Below, in pieces: positions 8,301 to 16,263 of a DNA stretch of 20,962 nucleotides. The notes under the pieces were generated by a model. The model was not told the DNA's origin. It saw nothing but the letters and a program-made list of their open reading frames with translations, and did not search any database. The stretch is from Cytophagales bacterium (lineage in GTDB: Bacteria; Bacteroidota; Bacteroidia; Cytophagales; Cyclobacteriaceae). The stretch lies in contig DNZD01000361.1 of assembly GCA_003504855.1 (NCBI GenBank), forward strand, positions 1 to 20,962. Reading direction: 5' to 3'. Position numbers and translations under genes: made by a program. The stretch's first letter is position 1. Each line of letters opens with the position of its first letter.

Positions 8301-9500
8301 ATGAAAGCGATACGATTTAGTTTTCTTATTCTGATTACCCTTGGAATAACGTCCTGCGTGAAGAAAGCTGATCACGCTGCGAATACAGCAGTCACTGAAA
8401 AATACACCTGCCCGATGCATCCCCAGGTGATACAGGATAAGCCAGGTACGTGCCCTATCTGTGGAATGGACCTTGTAAAAATGAATGCTTCGACCGGCGC
8501 TGACGGGTCGATCATGCTTTCGGAAAGTCAGATCAAGCTGGCAAATATTTCGACCACACTAACCCGACTGGAAAACATGGGAGAGAACACCCTGTTGACT
8601 GGAAGACTAATGGTGGACGAAGAACAGACAGAAGTAATCTCGAGCCGGGTTCAGGGCCGGATTGAAAAATTGTTTTATAAAGAAGCCGGGCAATCGGTAC
8701 AACAAGGTCAACCTTTGTGTGAAATCTATAGTGAATCACTTTTAACGCTTCAGCAGGAGTATTTGCTGACCCTTCGACAGGCAAGCGAATTGAAAGGAGA
8801 CCGTTATCAGGGGTTTGTTACGTCTGCTGCAAAGAAGCTGATGCTGCTGGGAATGAGCCAGGGGCAGATTGATCAGTTGTCGAAACGTAAAGTCAGTAGT
8901 TCTACAATTACATTTTTAGCTCCGGCGTCCGGAGTTATTGCACGCATTGATGCGACCGAAGGGCAGTATGTATCCGAAGGAAGTCCGCTGTACCGGATCG
9001 AAAAGCTTGATAAGATCTGGGTAGAGTCCGAACTGTATCCCGGTGAGTCAGCATTCGTGAAGATAGGCGATAAGATCAATGTAAAAATTAATGGGTTTGA
9101 AAATGTTCCAGTGGAAGGTGTGGTAACATTTTTAAGTCCCGAGTACAGGCAGGGCAGCCAAATTATGAGCCTGCGAGCCGTAATTATCAATAAACAAAAG
9201 CATGAGTTTCTACCGGGTACGCAGGCAACGGTGATCCTTTCTCATTCAGAGAAAAAAGTGATAGCACTTCCAGCGGACGCCGTGATCCGTGATGCAAAGG
9301 GAAGTCATGTCTGGATGCTTGAAAAGGATGGCGCTTTCAAACCACGCATGGTGAAGACCGGCCTTGAGAACTACGACAAGGTTGAGATCACAGAAGGGGT
9401 AATTGAAAATGAAAATGTCGTTGTCACAGGGGCCTATCTATTGTACAGTGAACTGGTACTGAAAAAAGGTGGCGATCCGATGGCAGGGCATCATCATTAG
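8301..9500 (+). CDS. cusB: CusB-type RND periplasmic adaptor lipoprotein with heavy-metal-binding module (second copy)
   Basis: This is the second tandem membrane-fusion protein (399 residues). It has a lipobox GITSC (C19), a metal-binding module at residues 35 to about 63 (YTCPMHP...CPICGMDLV), and adaptor hallmarks including RIEKLFYKEAGQSVQQGQPL, LAPASGVIARIDATEGQYV and a beta-barrel/MP domain ending KTGLENYDKVEITEGV. It ends in MAGHHH, a natural His-rich tail that may also bind metal. ATG at 8301 is preferred over upstream in-frame codons because it begins the signal peptide. The modules of the two adaptors are alike in protein but differ at many synonymous sites, so the duplication is not recent. 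The pair may form hetero-assemblies with the pump, or one may act as a metal donor; the sequence alone cannot decide. Confidence 0.88.
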   Translation: MKAIRFSFLILITLGITSCVKKADHAANTAVTEKYTCPMHPQVIQDKPGTCPICGMDLVKMNASTGADGSIMLSESQIKLANISTTLTRLENMGENTLLTGRLMVDEEQTEVISSRVQGRIEKLFYKEAGQSVQQGQPLCEIYSESLLTLQQEYLLTLRQASELKGDRYQGFVTSAAKKLMLLGMSQGQIDQLSKRKVSSSTITFLAPASGVIARIDATEGQYVSEGSPLYRIEKLDKIWVESELYPGESAFVKIGDKINVKINGFENVPVEGVVTFLSPEYRQGSQIMSLRAVIINKQKHEFLPGTQATVILSHSEKKVIALPADAVIRDAKGSHVWMLEKDGAFKPRMVKTGLENYDKVEITEGVIENENVVVTGAYLLYSELVLKKGGDPMAGHHH

Positions 9501-9560
9501 AGCGTGTGATAATTAATTCTAAAAACGATTAATAAATTTTAAACCAAAAAAATAGCCATT

Positions 9561-10175
9561 ATGAATGCAAATCGAAACATCGTACAAATCCTGCTGCTAG
9601 TTTTCGCTGTTCTCATAGCGGCATGCTCCGGCAACAAGAAGGATGCAACAAATCAGGAAGCTGCGATTGAAAAAGAGCAACCAACTGTTTCTCAAGGAAC
9701 AGCACGTGAGATCAAGACTTTTGACAATGTAGACCCTTCCGTTAAATCTCAGATCAATGGATTTCTGGCCGATTACTTTGTGTTGAATAAATCACTGATT
9801 GAAGATAATCAGGATCGTGCCAGGGCTGCAGCAAAGAAATTATCGGAGACGGTGAGCAAGTTTGATATGTCAAAACTCGCAGGAGAGCAGATGGATTTTT
9901 ATCATCAGCAGCTGGCAAAATTGAATCAAGGCTTAAAGGGTATCGATCAGAGTGCTGACATTGAGGAAACACGTGTGGAATTGTCAACGGTGAGTGATGC
10001 AATGTATGCACTCGTGAAAGCCTATCATCCTAATGACAGCGAACTTTACCTTCAATTCTGCCCGATGGCAAAGAATGGTGAAGGAGCTAATTGGATTAGC
10101 AATACGAAAGAGATCATCAATCCTTACATGGGCCAACGCATGTTGAAATGCGGAAATACGAAGGAAACACTTTAA
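9561..10175 (+). CDS. DUF3347 lipoprotein
   Basis: This 204-residue predicted lipoprotein (lipobox IAAC, C22) has a helical DUF3347 domain: a helical segment around VKSQINGFLADYFVLNKSLI, then a conserved C-terminal block with CPMAKNGEGANWISN and YMGQRMLKCG. The Cys, Met and His-poor but Met/Cys-bearing C-terminal block (CPMA and MLKC) is the part most likely to touch metal. In Bacteroidota this domain occurs alone or fused to CusB adaptors, always in metal-efflux settings that I know of, but its function is not established. It sits 60 bases after the second adaptor and 27 bases before the small lipoprotein. It could be a periplasmic copper chaperone for the pump; that is inference. Confidence 0.8.
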   Translation: MNANRNIVQILLLVFAVLIAACSGNKKDATNQEAAIEKEQPTVSQGTAREIKTFDNVDPSVKSQINGFLADYFVLNKSLIEDNQDRARAAAKKLSETVSKFDMSKLAGEQMDFYHQQLAKLNQGLKGIDQSADIEETRVELSTVSDAMYALVKAYHPNDSELYLQFCPMAKNGEGANWISNTKEIINPYMGQRMLKCGNTKETL

Positions 10176-10202
10176 AAATATAAACCTCTAAAAGCCAAAA
10201 TC

Positions 10203-10457
10203 ATGAAAAACCCAATCTCACTGTTCACGGGTGTATTTATTACTCTTTTTTCCGCAACGCTTTTACTTTCATCCTGTGGTGGAAAGTCTGGAAAAACCCA
10301 CGAGCACGATAAAATGACCAATGACACAACACAAATGGTCTATGCTTGTCCGATGCATCCTGAAGTGACAGGTAAGGCTGGAGATGTCTGCTCCAAATGC
10401 AACATGAAGCTGGAAGCTGTCAAAGGCTCTGACACTACCAAAATGCATAACCATTAG
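10203..10457 (+). CDS. Small lipoprotein with heavy-metal-binding module
   Basis: This 84-residue protein has a lipoprotein signal (lipobox SSC, C25), a short His-containing linker (THEHDK), and one heavy-metal-binding module (YACPMHP...VCSKCNMKL) followed by a tail ending KMHNH. It is close to a minimal free-standing version of the module carried by both adaptors and by the ATPase. It is probably anchored to a membrane and binds a soft metal through Cys, Met and His, acting as a metal carrier or buffer in the periplasm; that function is inferred. The third and fourth cysteines read CSKC rather than CPIC, so this copy has diverged. It is in line with the rest of the operon, 27 bases after the DUF3347 gene. 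Confidence 0.8.
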   Translation: MKNPISLFTGVFITLFSATLLLSSCGGKSGKTHEHDKMTNDTTQMVYACPMHPEVTGKAGDVCSKCNMKLEAVKGSDTTKMHNH

Positions 10458-10492
10458 CAGAAATCGTAACACTAACCATTAAATCACATACG

Positions 10493-11125
10493 ATGACAAT
10501 GACTCCTACATTTCGAAAATTGGCGCTGACAAGTCATATTACATTTTCTATCGGTTGGTTTGGCGCGGTCGCTGCCTTTTTTGCTCTTGCTATTGGTGGG
10601 CTGCTTGGTAAAGATGCGCAGTTGGTACGTGCATCTTATCTGTCTATGGAATTGATCGGCTGGTTCGTCATTGTGCCCGCTTGTCTGGCTTCATTGCTAT
10701 CGGGAGTAATCCAATCATTGGGTACTCCATGGGGCTTGTTTCAGCACTATTGGGTCCTTATCAAGTTCCTGCTCACGGTGGTGGCAACGATTTTCTTACT
10801 GCTACACATGCAGCCGGTAGGTTTCATTGCTGACATGGTATCGCATACTATTTCAGATTCCGAGTTTAGTGGATTGCGGATGAGGCTGGTTGTCGATGCT
10901 GGAGCCGCACTGGTTGTATTACTGTCGGCTATTATACTCTCGGTTTATAAACCCTGGGGAAGAACCTCGTATGGAAGAATGAGATTGGAAGGCGCTACCA
11001 GTGTCAACGCTATTCACACAACAAGCAAAGGAATATGGGAACGATACGCATGGATTGTCGTGGTCGTAATCGTAGTTCTTTTTATAATCATTCATCTTAC
11101 TGGCGGCGGACTCGGACATCATTGA
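10493..11125 (+). CDS. Multi-pass membrane protein, DUF2269-like
   Basis: This 210-residue protein is strongly hydrophobic. Five membrane spans are visible: near residues 12-35, 48-70, 82-103, 130-150 and 182-203. The region TSHITFSIGWFGAVAAFFAL resembles small membrane proteins annotated DUF2269 or left hypothetical. Histidines occur in or near the spans (H15, H83, H103) and the protein ends GLGHH, features that would fit heme or metal contact but do not prove it. No enzyme motif is recognised. It lies between the small metal-binding lipoprotein and the copper ATPase in the same operon, 35 and 48 bases from them, so a role in copper handling is suggested by position only. Confidence 0.65.
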   Translation: MTMTPTFRKLALTSHITFSIGWFGAVAAFFALAIGGLLGKDAQLVRASYLSMELIGWFVIVPACLASLLSGVIQSLGTPWGLFQHYWVLIKFLLTVVATIFLLLHMQPVGFIADMVSHTISDSEFSGLRMRLVVDAGAALVVLLSAIILSVYKPWGRTSYGRMRLEGATSVNAIHTTSKGIWERYAWIVVVVIVVLFIIIHLTGGGLGHH

Positions 11126-11173
11126 CAAGGAGAGCGTAATTAATATGGACGTTCACAACTAAAATAATTCATA

Positions 11174-13486
11174 ATGGAACCAGCGATTCAATATACCTGC
11201 CCGATGCATCCGGAGATCATCCAGGACGGTCCGGGCAAATGCCCCAAGTGTGGAATGAACCTTGTTCCTGTTAAGAAAGTATCTGGCAGTAACGAGATAA
11301 CAGCGAACCATGTGATGAAACATGGTCAGAGTGATCACAAGCATTCGATGGATGATCAAAAACCTCACGTTGGAGAATATACCTGTCCAATGCATCCGGA
11401 AATAATTCGCTATGCTCCCGGAAGCTGTCCTATCTGCGGAATGGATCTCGTACCTCGAATTGCTCAAAAGGATAATCAGGAAGAAGAAGCGGCATACAAA
11501 TCCATGCTCAGACGGTTTGGGATTGCCACTGCCTTTACATTACCGGTTTTCCTGATCACGATGGGTGAGATGATGGGTGTACATCTTTCTGGGATGGGGG
11601 GTATGACATCCTGGGGATGGATTCAATTTGCACTGGCTACACCGGTAGTCTTTTATTGCAGTGCCGACTTTTTTACACGTGGTTATCAGTCGGTGATACA
11701 CTGGTCGCCAAATATGTGGACGTTAATTTCACTGGGTTCTGGTGCAGCCTATCTGTTTAGCATTGTCGCGCTAGAATTCCCGGGAGTGTTCCCGGACGAA
11801 TTTAAAGTGGACGGCGCGGTTCATCTGTATTTCGAAGCCGCGACGGTTATCCTCACGCTTATCTTATTAGGACAAGTGCTTGAACTAAAAGCAAGGGGCC
11901 AAACGAACAGTGCCATCCGGGCACTGTTGAATTTGGTTCCGCCTGAAGCAACAGTAATTAGAGATGGAAATGAATACACGATTCCCCTTGAGAAGGTTTT
12001 ATTGAAAGATATTTTAAAGATCAAACCAGGAGAGAAAATTCCTGTTGACGGGCAAGTAACTAAAGGCAGAAGTGTAATCGATGAGTCAATGATTACAGGT
12101 GAATCTGTTCCTGTGGAAAAAAATGAAGGAGATCCCGTTACTGGGGGCACATTGAACGGAACGGGCAGTTTTGAAATGCGTGCTGTCAAAATCGGATCCG
12201 ACACGCTGCTTGCCCAGATCATTGACATGGTCAATAAAGCAAGCAGATCAAAAGCACCCATTCAAAACATGGCGGATCGGATCGCGAAATTTTTCGTACC
12301 GATAGTTGTTTTGATTTCAATACTATCTTTTACCGTATGGGCGATATGGGGTCCGGAGCCTTCGCTGGTATTTGCCTTTGCAAATGCTGTGACGGTGCTC
12401 ATTATTGCCTGTCCCTGTGCACTGGGTCTTGCAACGCCGATGTCAATCATGGTCGGCACAGGGAAAGGTGCGAGCGCAGGGGTTCTGATCAAAGAAGCGA
12501 AAGTGATTGAGGAGATGGAAAAAGTGAACGTACTGGTAATTGATAAAACAGGTACGATCACCGAAGGAAAGCCTTCTCTTAAATCAGTGAAGACGTTTGA
12601 CAGTTCCGTTAATGAAGATACGATTCTGATGCTTGCCGCCTCACTGGAATCAAGCAGTGAACATCCGCTGGCAGAAGCGATTGTAAGAGCAGCGAAAGGT
12701 AAGAACCTTCTTTTTAGTAATGTAACGAATTTCGAATCCATCACCGGTCACGGCATTACCGGCATGATTGATTCTAAAAAAATATTCATCGGCAATTCGA
12801 AGCTTCTGAAAGACCAGGGACTTAGCGTTGCTGAATCGGATATACAAGAAGCGGAAGGGAGACAATCTGCTGGTGAAACAGTAATGTTCGTGGTCATTCA
12901 ATCACGGGTGGCAGGTTATATCAGTGTTGCTGATCCAATAAAAGTAAACTCTAAGACGGCAATTCATGAATTGCAGCAGCAGGGCTTGAAGGTGATCATG
13001 CTCACGGGAGATAATAAAAATACTGCCAAAGGTGTTGCTGAAACATTAGGTCTTGATGGTTACGAAGCAGAGTATCTCCCGGCCGACAAGCTCAATAAAG
13101 TAAAAAACCTTCAGGTAAGTAAGAAGATCGTTGCCATGGCTGGTGACGGTATTAATGATGCTCCTGCATTGGCGCAGGCAAATGTTGGAATTGCCATGGG
13201 GACAGGAACAGATGCTGCAATTCAAAGTGCGGGAATTACCATGGTCAAGGGTGATCTGCAGGGTATCATCAAAGCTAGAAAACTAAGCCACGCCGTCATG
13301 TTAAATATAAAACAGAACTTGTTTTTTGCCTTTGTGTATAATGTGGTAGGTATTCCGATCGCAGCAGGTGCACTCTATCCATTTTTTGGAATACTTCTAA
13401 GTCCTATGCTAGCCGCACTGGCGATGAGCTTGAGTTCTGTGTCTGTTATCGTGAATAGCCTCCGGCTTAAAACCGTAAAGATTTGA
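11174..13486 (+). CDS. copA: P1B-type copper-translocating ATPase with two N-terminal heavy-metal-binding modules
   Basis: This 770-residue inner-membrane pump should export Cu+ (or Ag+) from the cytoplasm using ATP. Its signatures are all present: the transmembrane CPC (C413-P414-C415, in ACPCALGLATP), phosphorylation loop DKTGT (D457), TGES actuator motif, SSEHPLAEAI nucleotide-binding motif, and GDGINDAP hinge (from G657). The last spans contain YNVVGIPIAAG and MSLSSVSVIVNSLRL, which match the P1B-1 Cu+ signatures. Instead of the usual N-terminal HMA domains it has two copies of the short module (Y7 to about 34 and Y69 to about 96), separated by a His-rich linker (KHGQSDHKHSMDD). Length and motifs indicate an intact gene. 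ATG at 11174 is the only start that includes both modules. Confidence 0.92.
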   Translation: MEPAIQYTCPMHPEIIQDGPGKCPKCGMNLVPVKKVSGSNEITANHVMKHGQSDHKHSMDDQKPHVGEYTCPMHPEIIRYAPGSCPICGMDLVPRIAQKDNQEEEAAYKSMLRRFGIATAFTLPVFLITMGEMMGVHLSGMGGMTSWGWIQFALATPVVFYCSADFFTRGYQSVIHWSPNMWTLISLGSGAAYLFSIVALEFPGVFPDEFKVDGAVHLYFEAATVILTLILLGQVLELKARGQTNSAIRALLNLVPPEATVIRDGNEYTIPLEKVLLKDILKIKPGEKIPVDGQVTKGRSVIDESMITGESVPVEKNEGDPVTGGTLNGTGSFEMRAVKIGSDTLLAQIIDMVNKASRSKAPIQNMADRIAKFFVPIVVLISILSFTVWAIWGPEPSLVFAFANAVTVLIIACPCALGLATPMSIMVGTGKGASAGVLIKEAKVIEEMEKVNVLVIDKTGTITEGKPSLKSVKTFDSSVNEDTILMLAASLESSSEHPLAEAIVRAAKGKNLLFSNVTNFESITGHGITGMIDSKKIFIGNSKLLKDQGLSVAESDIQEAEGRQSAGETVMFVVIQSRVAGYISVADPIKVNSKTAIHELQQQGLKVIMLTGDNKNTAKGVAETLGLDGYEAEYLPADKLNKVKNLQVSKKIVAMAGDGINDAPALAQANVGIAMGTGTDAAIQSAGITMVKGDLQGIIKARKLSHAVMLNIKQNLFFAFVYNVVGIPIAAGALYPFFGILLSPMLAALAMSLSSVSVIVNSLRLKTVKI

Positions 13487-13491
13487 ATCCA

Positions 13492-13968
13492 ATGAGACCT
13501 ATATTGTTATACCTGCTATTCATTAGTTTCTTATCGTGCACCAGTAAAGTGAACAACGACCTTGCCAGAATCAAGCTAACGGAATTGGATAACCAGAACA
13601 TCGACCTTGCACAGTACAAAGGCAAAACGGTCTTTATTAATTTCTGGGCGACCTGGTGCAAGCCATGCATTCAGGAAATGCCGACGATTGAAAGGGCCAA
13701 AGTCATCTTAAAAGATAAAGAGGTAGTTTTCCTTTTTGCTTCCAATGAGGATATTGAAGATATAAGAAAGTTTATGAGCAAACGTGCATATGATTTCCAT
13801 TATGTGCATTCAGAGAATCTTGAAGAACTAAAAATTCAGGCATTGCCAACCACATTCATTTTTAATTCGGAAGGAAAGGTCATATTTTCCGAAGCAGGCT
13901 TTCGCAAATGGGACGATCCATCCAGTATTGAATTGATTAATAAAATAGTGAACAACCATGAAAATTAA
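13492..13968 (+). CDS. TlpA-like thioredoxin-fold lipoprotein
   Basis: This 158-residue protein has a lipoprotein signal (lipobox FLSC, C16) followed by a thioredoxin-like fold: the active site WATWCKPC (C56, C59), and a cis-proline loop at ALPTTFIF. Such TlpA/ResA proteins reduce or handle disulfides in the periplasm, often receiving electrons from a membrane donor. The HMA-MauE fusion that opens the operon is a plausible donor. In a copper setting it could keep metal-binding cysteines reduced or take part in Cu reduction; this is inference. ATG at 13492 is used because it starts at the signal peptide; it lies five bases after the ATPase stop. Its end overlaps the following gene by 11 bases. 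Confidence 0.85.
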   Translation: MRPILLYLLFISFLSCTSKVNNDLARIKLTELDNQNIDLAQYKGKTVFINFWATWCKPCIQEMPTIERAKVILKDKEVVFLFASNEDIEDIRKFMSKRAYDFHYVHSENLEELKIQALPTTFIFNSEGKVIFSEAGFRKWDDPSSIELINKIVNNHEN

Positions 13969-15169
13969 ATTTTACGTTATCCTTTTGTGCATTATCGGTT
14001 ACGGATGCTCGCAAAAGAAAAATTCTGGTGTTGAAACGAAACAGGTAACCTTTATTCCCTCGCCCTCGGGGCAAAATAGCGCAGAACCTTTTCTGTTCAC
14101 GGATACTGATAGTGTTGTCTACTTTTCATGGGTTGAAAAGAATAGCGACAGTTCGTCATTGAAATATTCGCGCCTTAAGGAGAATCAATGGTCCGAACCG
14201 GTTGTCATCGCCTCTGGAAATACGTGGTTTGTAAACTGGGCCGACTACCCAATGATTGCAACCAATGGTAATCAGTTTGTGTCTCACTTTTTAGATAAAA
14301 GCGGCGAAAGCACCTACGCCTACGATGTTAAACTTACAACCTCAAATGACGGTGGAATAAACTGGTTAACTCCGGTATTGCTCAATGATGACAGGAAGCA
14401 AGCGGAGCATGGGTTCGTCACTCTTCTTCCGTATGGTGATAATTTTTTTGTGGCGTGGCTTGATGGCAGAAATACCGTGATGGAAGGCATGGAGGGAATG
14501 GACCATCATGAGGGGCATCATGGTGCCATGAGTTTGCGGGCGGCTATTATAGATGGCAAAGGAAATAAAATCAGTGAATGGGAGCTTGACAACAAGACCT
14601 GTGATTGTTGTCAGACGAGTGCCGCCATTACTTCAAACGGACCTGTAGTAGTGTATCGCGATCGTTCGGATGAAGAAATGCGCGATATGTCTATTGTCCG
14701 CTTGGTGGATGGTCACTGGACGGAGCCAGCTTCAATCCACAATGATCAGTGGAAGATCGCTGGATGTCCTGTAAACGGACCGCGGATCGCTGCAAAAGGT
14801 AATATTGTTGTGGCGACTTGGTTTACGGTTGCTGGTGATACGTCAAAAGTAAATGTCATTTTCTCAAGGGACGGTGGGGCAAGTTTTGGAGAACCAATTC
14901 GCATTGATGATGGAAATCCCATTGGAAGAGTTGATGTAGAGATTCTTGATGAGGGTACAGCCATGGTAAGTTGGATGGAAGGTATCATGATCAAAGCGGC
15001 TAGGGTACACGCGAACGGGACAATAGATTCTTCGCTCACCGTCGCCTCGACTTCTGACTCTCGATCAAGTGGGTTTCCTCAAATGACAAAATCAGGGAAC
15101 CAATTAATCTTTGCATGGACTGACGACAAAGAGAAAACCATCAAGACAGCAACTTTACTATTATACTAA
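13958..15169 (+). CDS. Sialidase-like beta-propeller lipoprotein with conserved cysteines and Met/His-rich loop
   Basis: This 403-residue lipoprotein (lipobox YGC, C17) has a predicted six-bladed-propeller-type repeat pattern with two Asp-box-like motifs (TSNDGGINW and SRDGGASF). It resembles proteins annotated as sialidase or BNR-repeat family. Two features are not expected for a sialidase: the motif TCDCCQT (C215, C217, C218), paired later with AGCPVNGP, and an insertion from M175 to M191 with four methionines and four histidines. These residues point to metal, probably copper, binding outside the cytoplasm. I recall the cysteine motifs as shared by a broad uncharacterised family, but could not check. 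The gene overlaps the TlpA-like gene by 11 bases, so the two are probably coupled. A sugar-cleaving role looks unlikely from context. Confidence 0.75.
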   Translation: MKIKFYVILLCIIGYGCSQKKNSGVETKQVTFIPSPSGQNSAEPFLFTDTDSVVYFSWVEKNSDSSSLKYSRLKENQWSEPVVIASGNTWFVNWADYPMIATNGNQFVSHFLDKSGESTYAYDVKLTTSNDGGINWLTPVLLNDDRKQAEHGFVTLLPYGDNFFVAWLDGRNTVMEGMEGMDHHEGHHGAMSLRAAIIDGKGNKISEWELDNKTCDCCQTSAAITSNGPVVVYRDRSDEEMRDMSIVRLVDGHWTEPASIHNDQWKIAGCPVNGPRIAAKGNIVVATWFTVAGDTSKVNVIFSRDGGASFGEPIRIDDGNPIGRVDVEILDEGTAMVSWMEGIMIKAARVHANGTIDSSLTVASTSDSRSSGFPQMTKSGNQLIFAWTDDKEKTIKTATLLLY

Positions 15170-15185
15170 CCAAACTTCTTTTTAT

Positions 15186-15794
15186 ATGAAATTGATAATG
15201 ACGGTTATACTACTTGGATTTTTAGTAAGCTGTAGCCAAACGAAAACTACGGAAGAGGCAAAGGAAAGAGGTGCATCACAAACAGTTGAACCCGCGGCAC
15301 CAGACTTCAGGATCATAGAAGCACAGTCAGAGCCTGATACGTTAAAGGGTAGTATCAAAGCGAGGGCTACGGGAACAATCGGTAATGTGAACGTTACAAT
15401 AGATTATTATTCTCCGGCAGTGAGAGGGCGGATGATCTGGGGAGGGCTTGTGCCGTATGATAATGTGTGGGTGACCGGAGCTCACCGTGCAACAAGCATC
15501 GAGTTCTCCGGGAATGTGGTCATAGGTGGATTAACTATTCAGGCTGGCAAGTACGGTTTGTTCACTATTCCGGGAAAGAATGAATGGGTCATCATCGTCA
15601 ATAAAAATTGGGATCAGCATCTTGCCGATAAATACGACCCAAAAGATGACGTCGTCAGGGTGAAAGTAAAACCGGAAGTCGAGGATCAGAAGCAGGAGAG
15701 ACTTCGTTATGTCATTGAGTCGGAAGGAACTAGTTCGGGGGAGATCGTAATCTATTGGGATTCGCTGGAAGTGTCCTTGCCCGTTGGCCTTTGA
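15186..15794 (+). CDS. DUF2911 lipoprotein
   Basis: This 202-residue predicted lipoprotein has a lipobox VSC (C16) and a DUF2911 domain, recognised from GNVNVTIDYYSPAVRGRMIW, VPYDNVWVTGAHRATSIEFS, IQAGKYGLFTIPG and NWDQHLADKYDPKDDVVRVK. DUF2911 is a beta-rich domain common in secreted Bacteroidota proteins, with no known reaction. ATG at 15186 is preferred to an upstream in-frame ATG because it begins the signal peptide and leaves a 16-base gap after the beta-propeller gene. It is the last gene of the metal cluster, and whether it truly belongs to the copper function is unclear. Confidence 0.82.
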   Translation: MKLIMTVILLGFLVSCSQTKTTEEAKERGASQTVEPAAPDFRIIEAQSEPDTLKGSIKARATGTIGNVNVTIDYYSPAVRGRMIWGGLVPYDNVWVTGAHRATSIEFSGNVVIGGLTIQAGKYGLFTIPGKNEWVIIVNKNWDQHLADKYDPKDDVVRVKVKPEVEDQKQERLRYVIESEGTSSGEIVIYWDSLEVSLPVGL

Positions 15795-15992
15795 AACTGA
15801 TAAGTCAATTTTTTTCAGACATCTACTGGTTCTTTTTACATTTTTGTTGAAATCTCTTAATTGAAAAGTTTAAAAGTGTTAATTTCGAATTAAGAATTCG
15901 TTCTTAGAAAGTCGGCAAAAACAAGGTGACCTATTCGGTTACCTACTATTCAAAATACTGAGTTTCAGTGGTAAAAACTAAGAAACTTGGCT

Positions 15993-16077
15993 CCCAGCGG
16001 GGTCACAAAAGTAAAAACGAAGCTTGGTCAACGACCAGGCTTTTTTTGTTGGTATGGAATTGTATGACCCCGCTGGG
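15993..16077. repeat. Nested inverted repeat, copy 1
   Basis: The outer arms CCCAGCGGGGTC (15993-16004) and GACCCCGCTGGG (16066-16077) are exact reverse complements. Inside lies an independent stem-loop with a T-run. The 3' side is followed by ACGAG...AGCCCGCC, which recurs after copy 2. The arms, an internal AACGAAGC and the downstream motif are shared with copy 2, so the two have common origin. Confidence 0.8.
16020..16047 (+). terminator. Intrinsic-terminator-like hairpin inside copy 1
   Basis: Arms AAGCTTGGTC (16020-16029) and GACCAGGCTT (16033-16042) form a ten-pair stem with one G-T wobble and a three-base loop, followed by seven Ts (16041-16047). It is the first good terminator shape after the metal operon, about 225 bases beyond the DUF2911 stop. 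An A-rich run on the left (GTAAAAACG) would give some T-rich sequence on the other strand, so it may act in both directions. Confidence 0.55.
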
Positions 16078-16092
16078 ACGAGAAAAGCCCGC

Positions 16093-16210
16093 CCCGACGT
16101 GGGAGATATTTGATAGAAGTATTCAAGTCAGATAATTGCAGCCTTTCATTCAGGGCTCTGAATTTGTCGGGGCCTGTCCCGACGTGGGAACACTTCGATC
16201 AGAATCCGCA
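16093..16210. repeat. Short direct repeats and a GC-rich palindrome
   Basis: CCCGACGTGGGA occurs at 16093-16104 and again at 16178-16189, and the following 20 bases are also partly alike (around TTTGATAGAA and TTCGATCAGAA). A hairpin with arms GTCGGG (16166-16171) and CCCGAC (16178-16183) overlaps the second copy. Related GTCGGG tokens recur further on, which suggests a family of palindromic repeats. Confidence 0.55.
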
Positions 16211-16263
16211 CTTTGCTATTGTCGCTCCATTAATAGCTGCTGCAATGCATTCCGTCGGGAAGG

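Noticed and set aside
11127..11162. AAGGAG followed by a five-codon ORF (ATG at 11145, stop at 11160) just before the ATPase gene, suggesting a leader peptide.
   Set aside because: The spacing is long, the peptide has no run of a regulatory amino acid, and no alternative hairpins are evident around it.
13958..15169. Annotation of the beta-propeller gene as a true sialidase.
   Set aside because: The Asp-box-like motifs fit the fold, but the cysteine motifs, Met/His insertion and operon context argue against sugar cleavage, and no clear catalytic arginine triad was identified.
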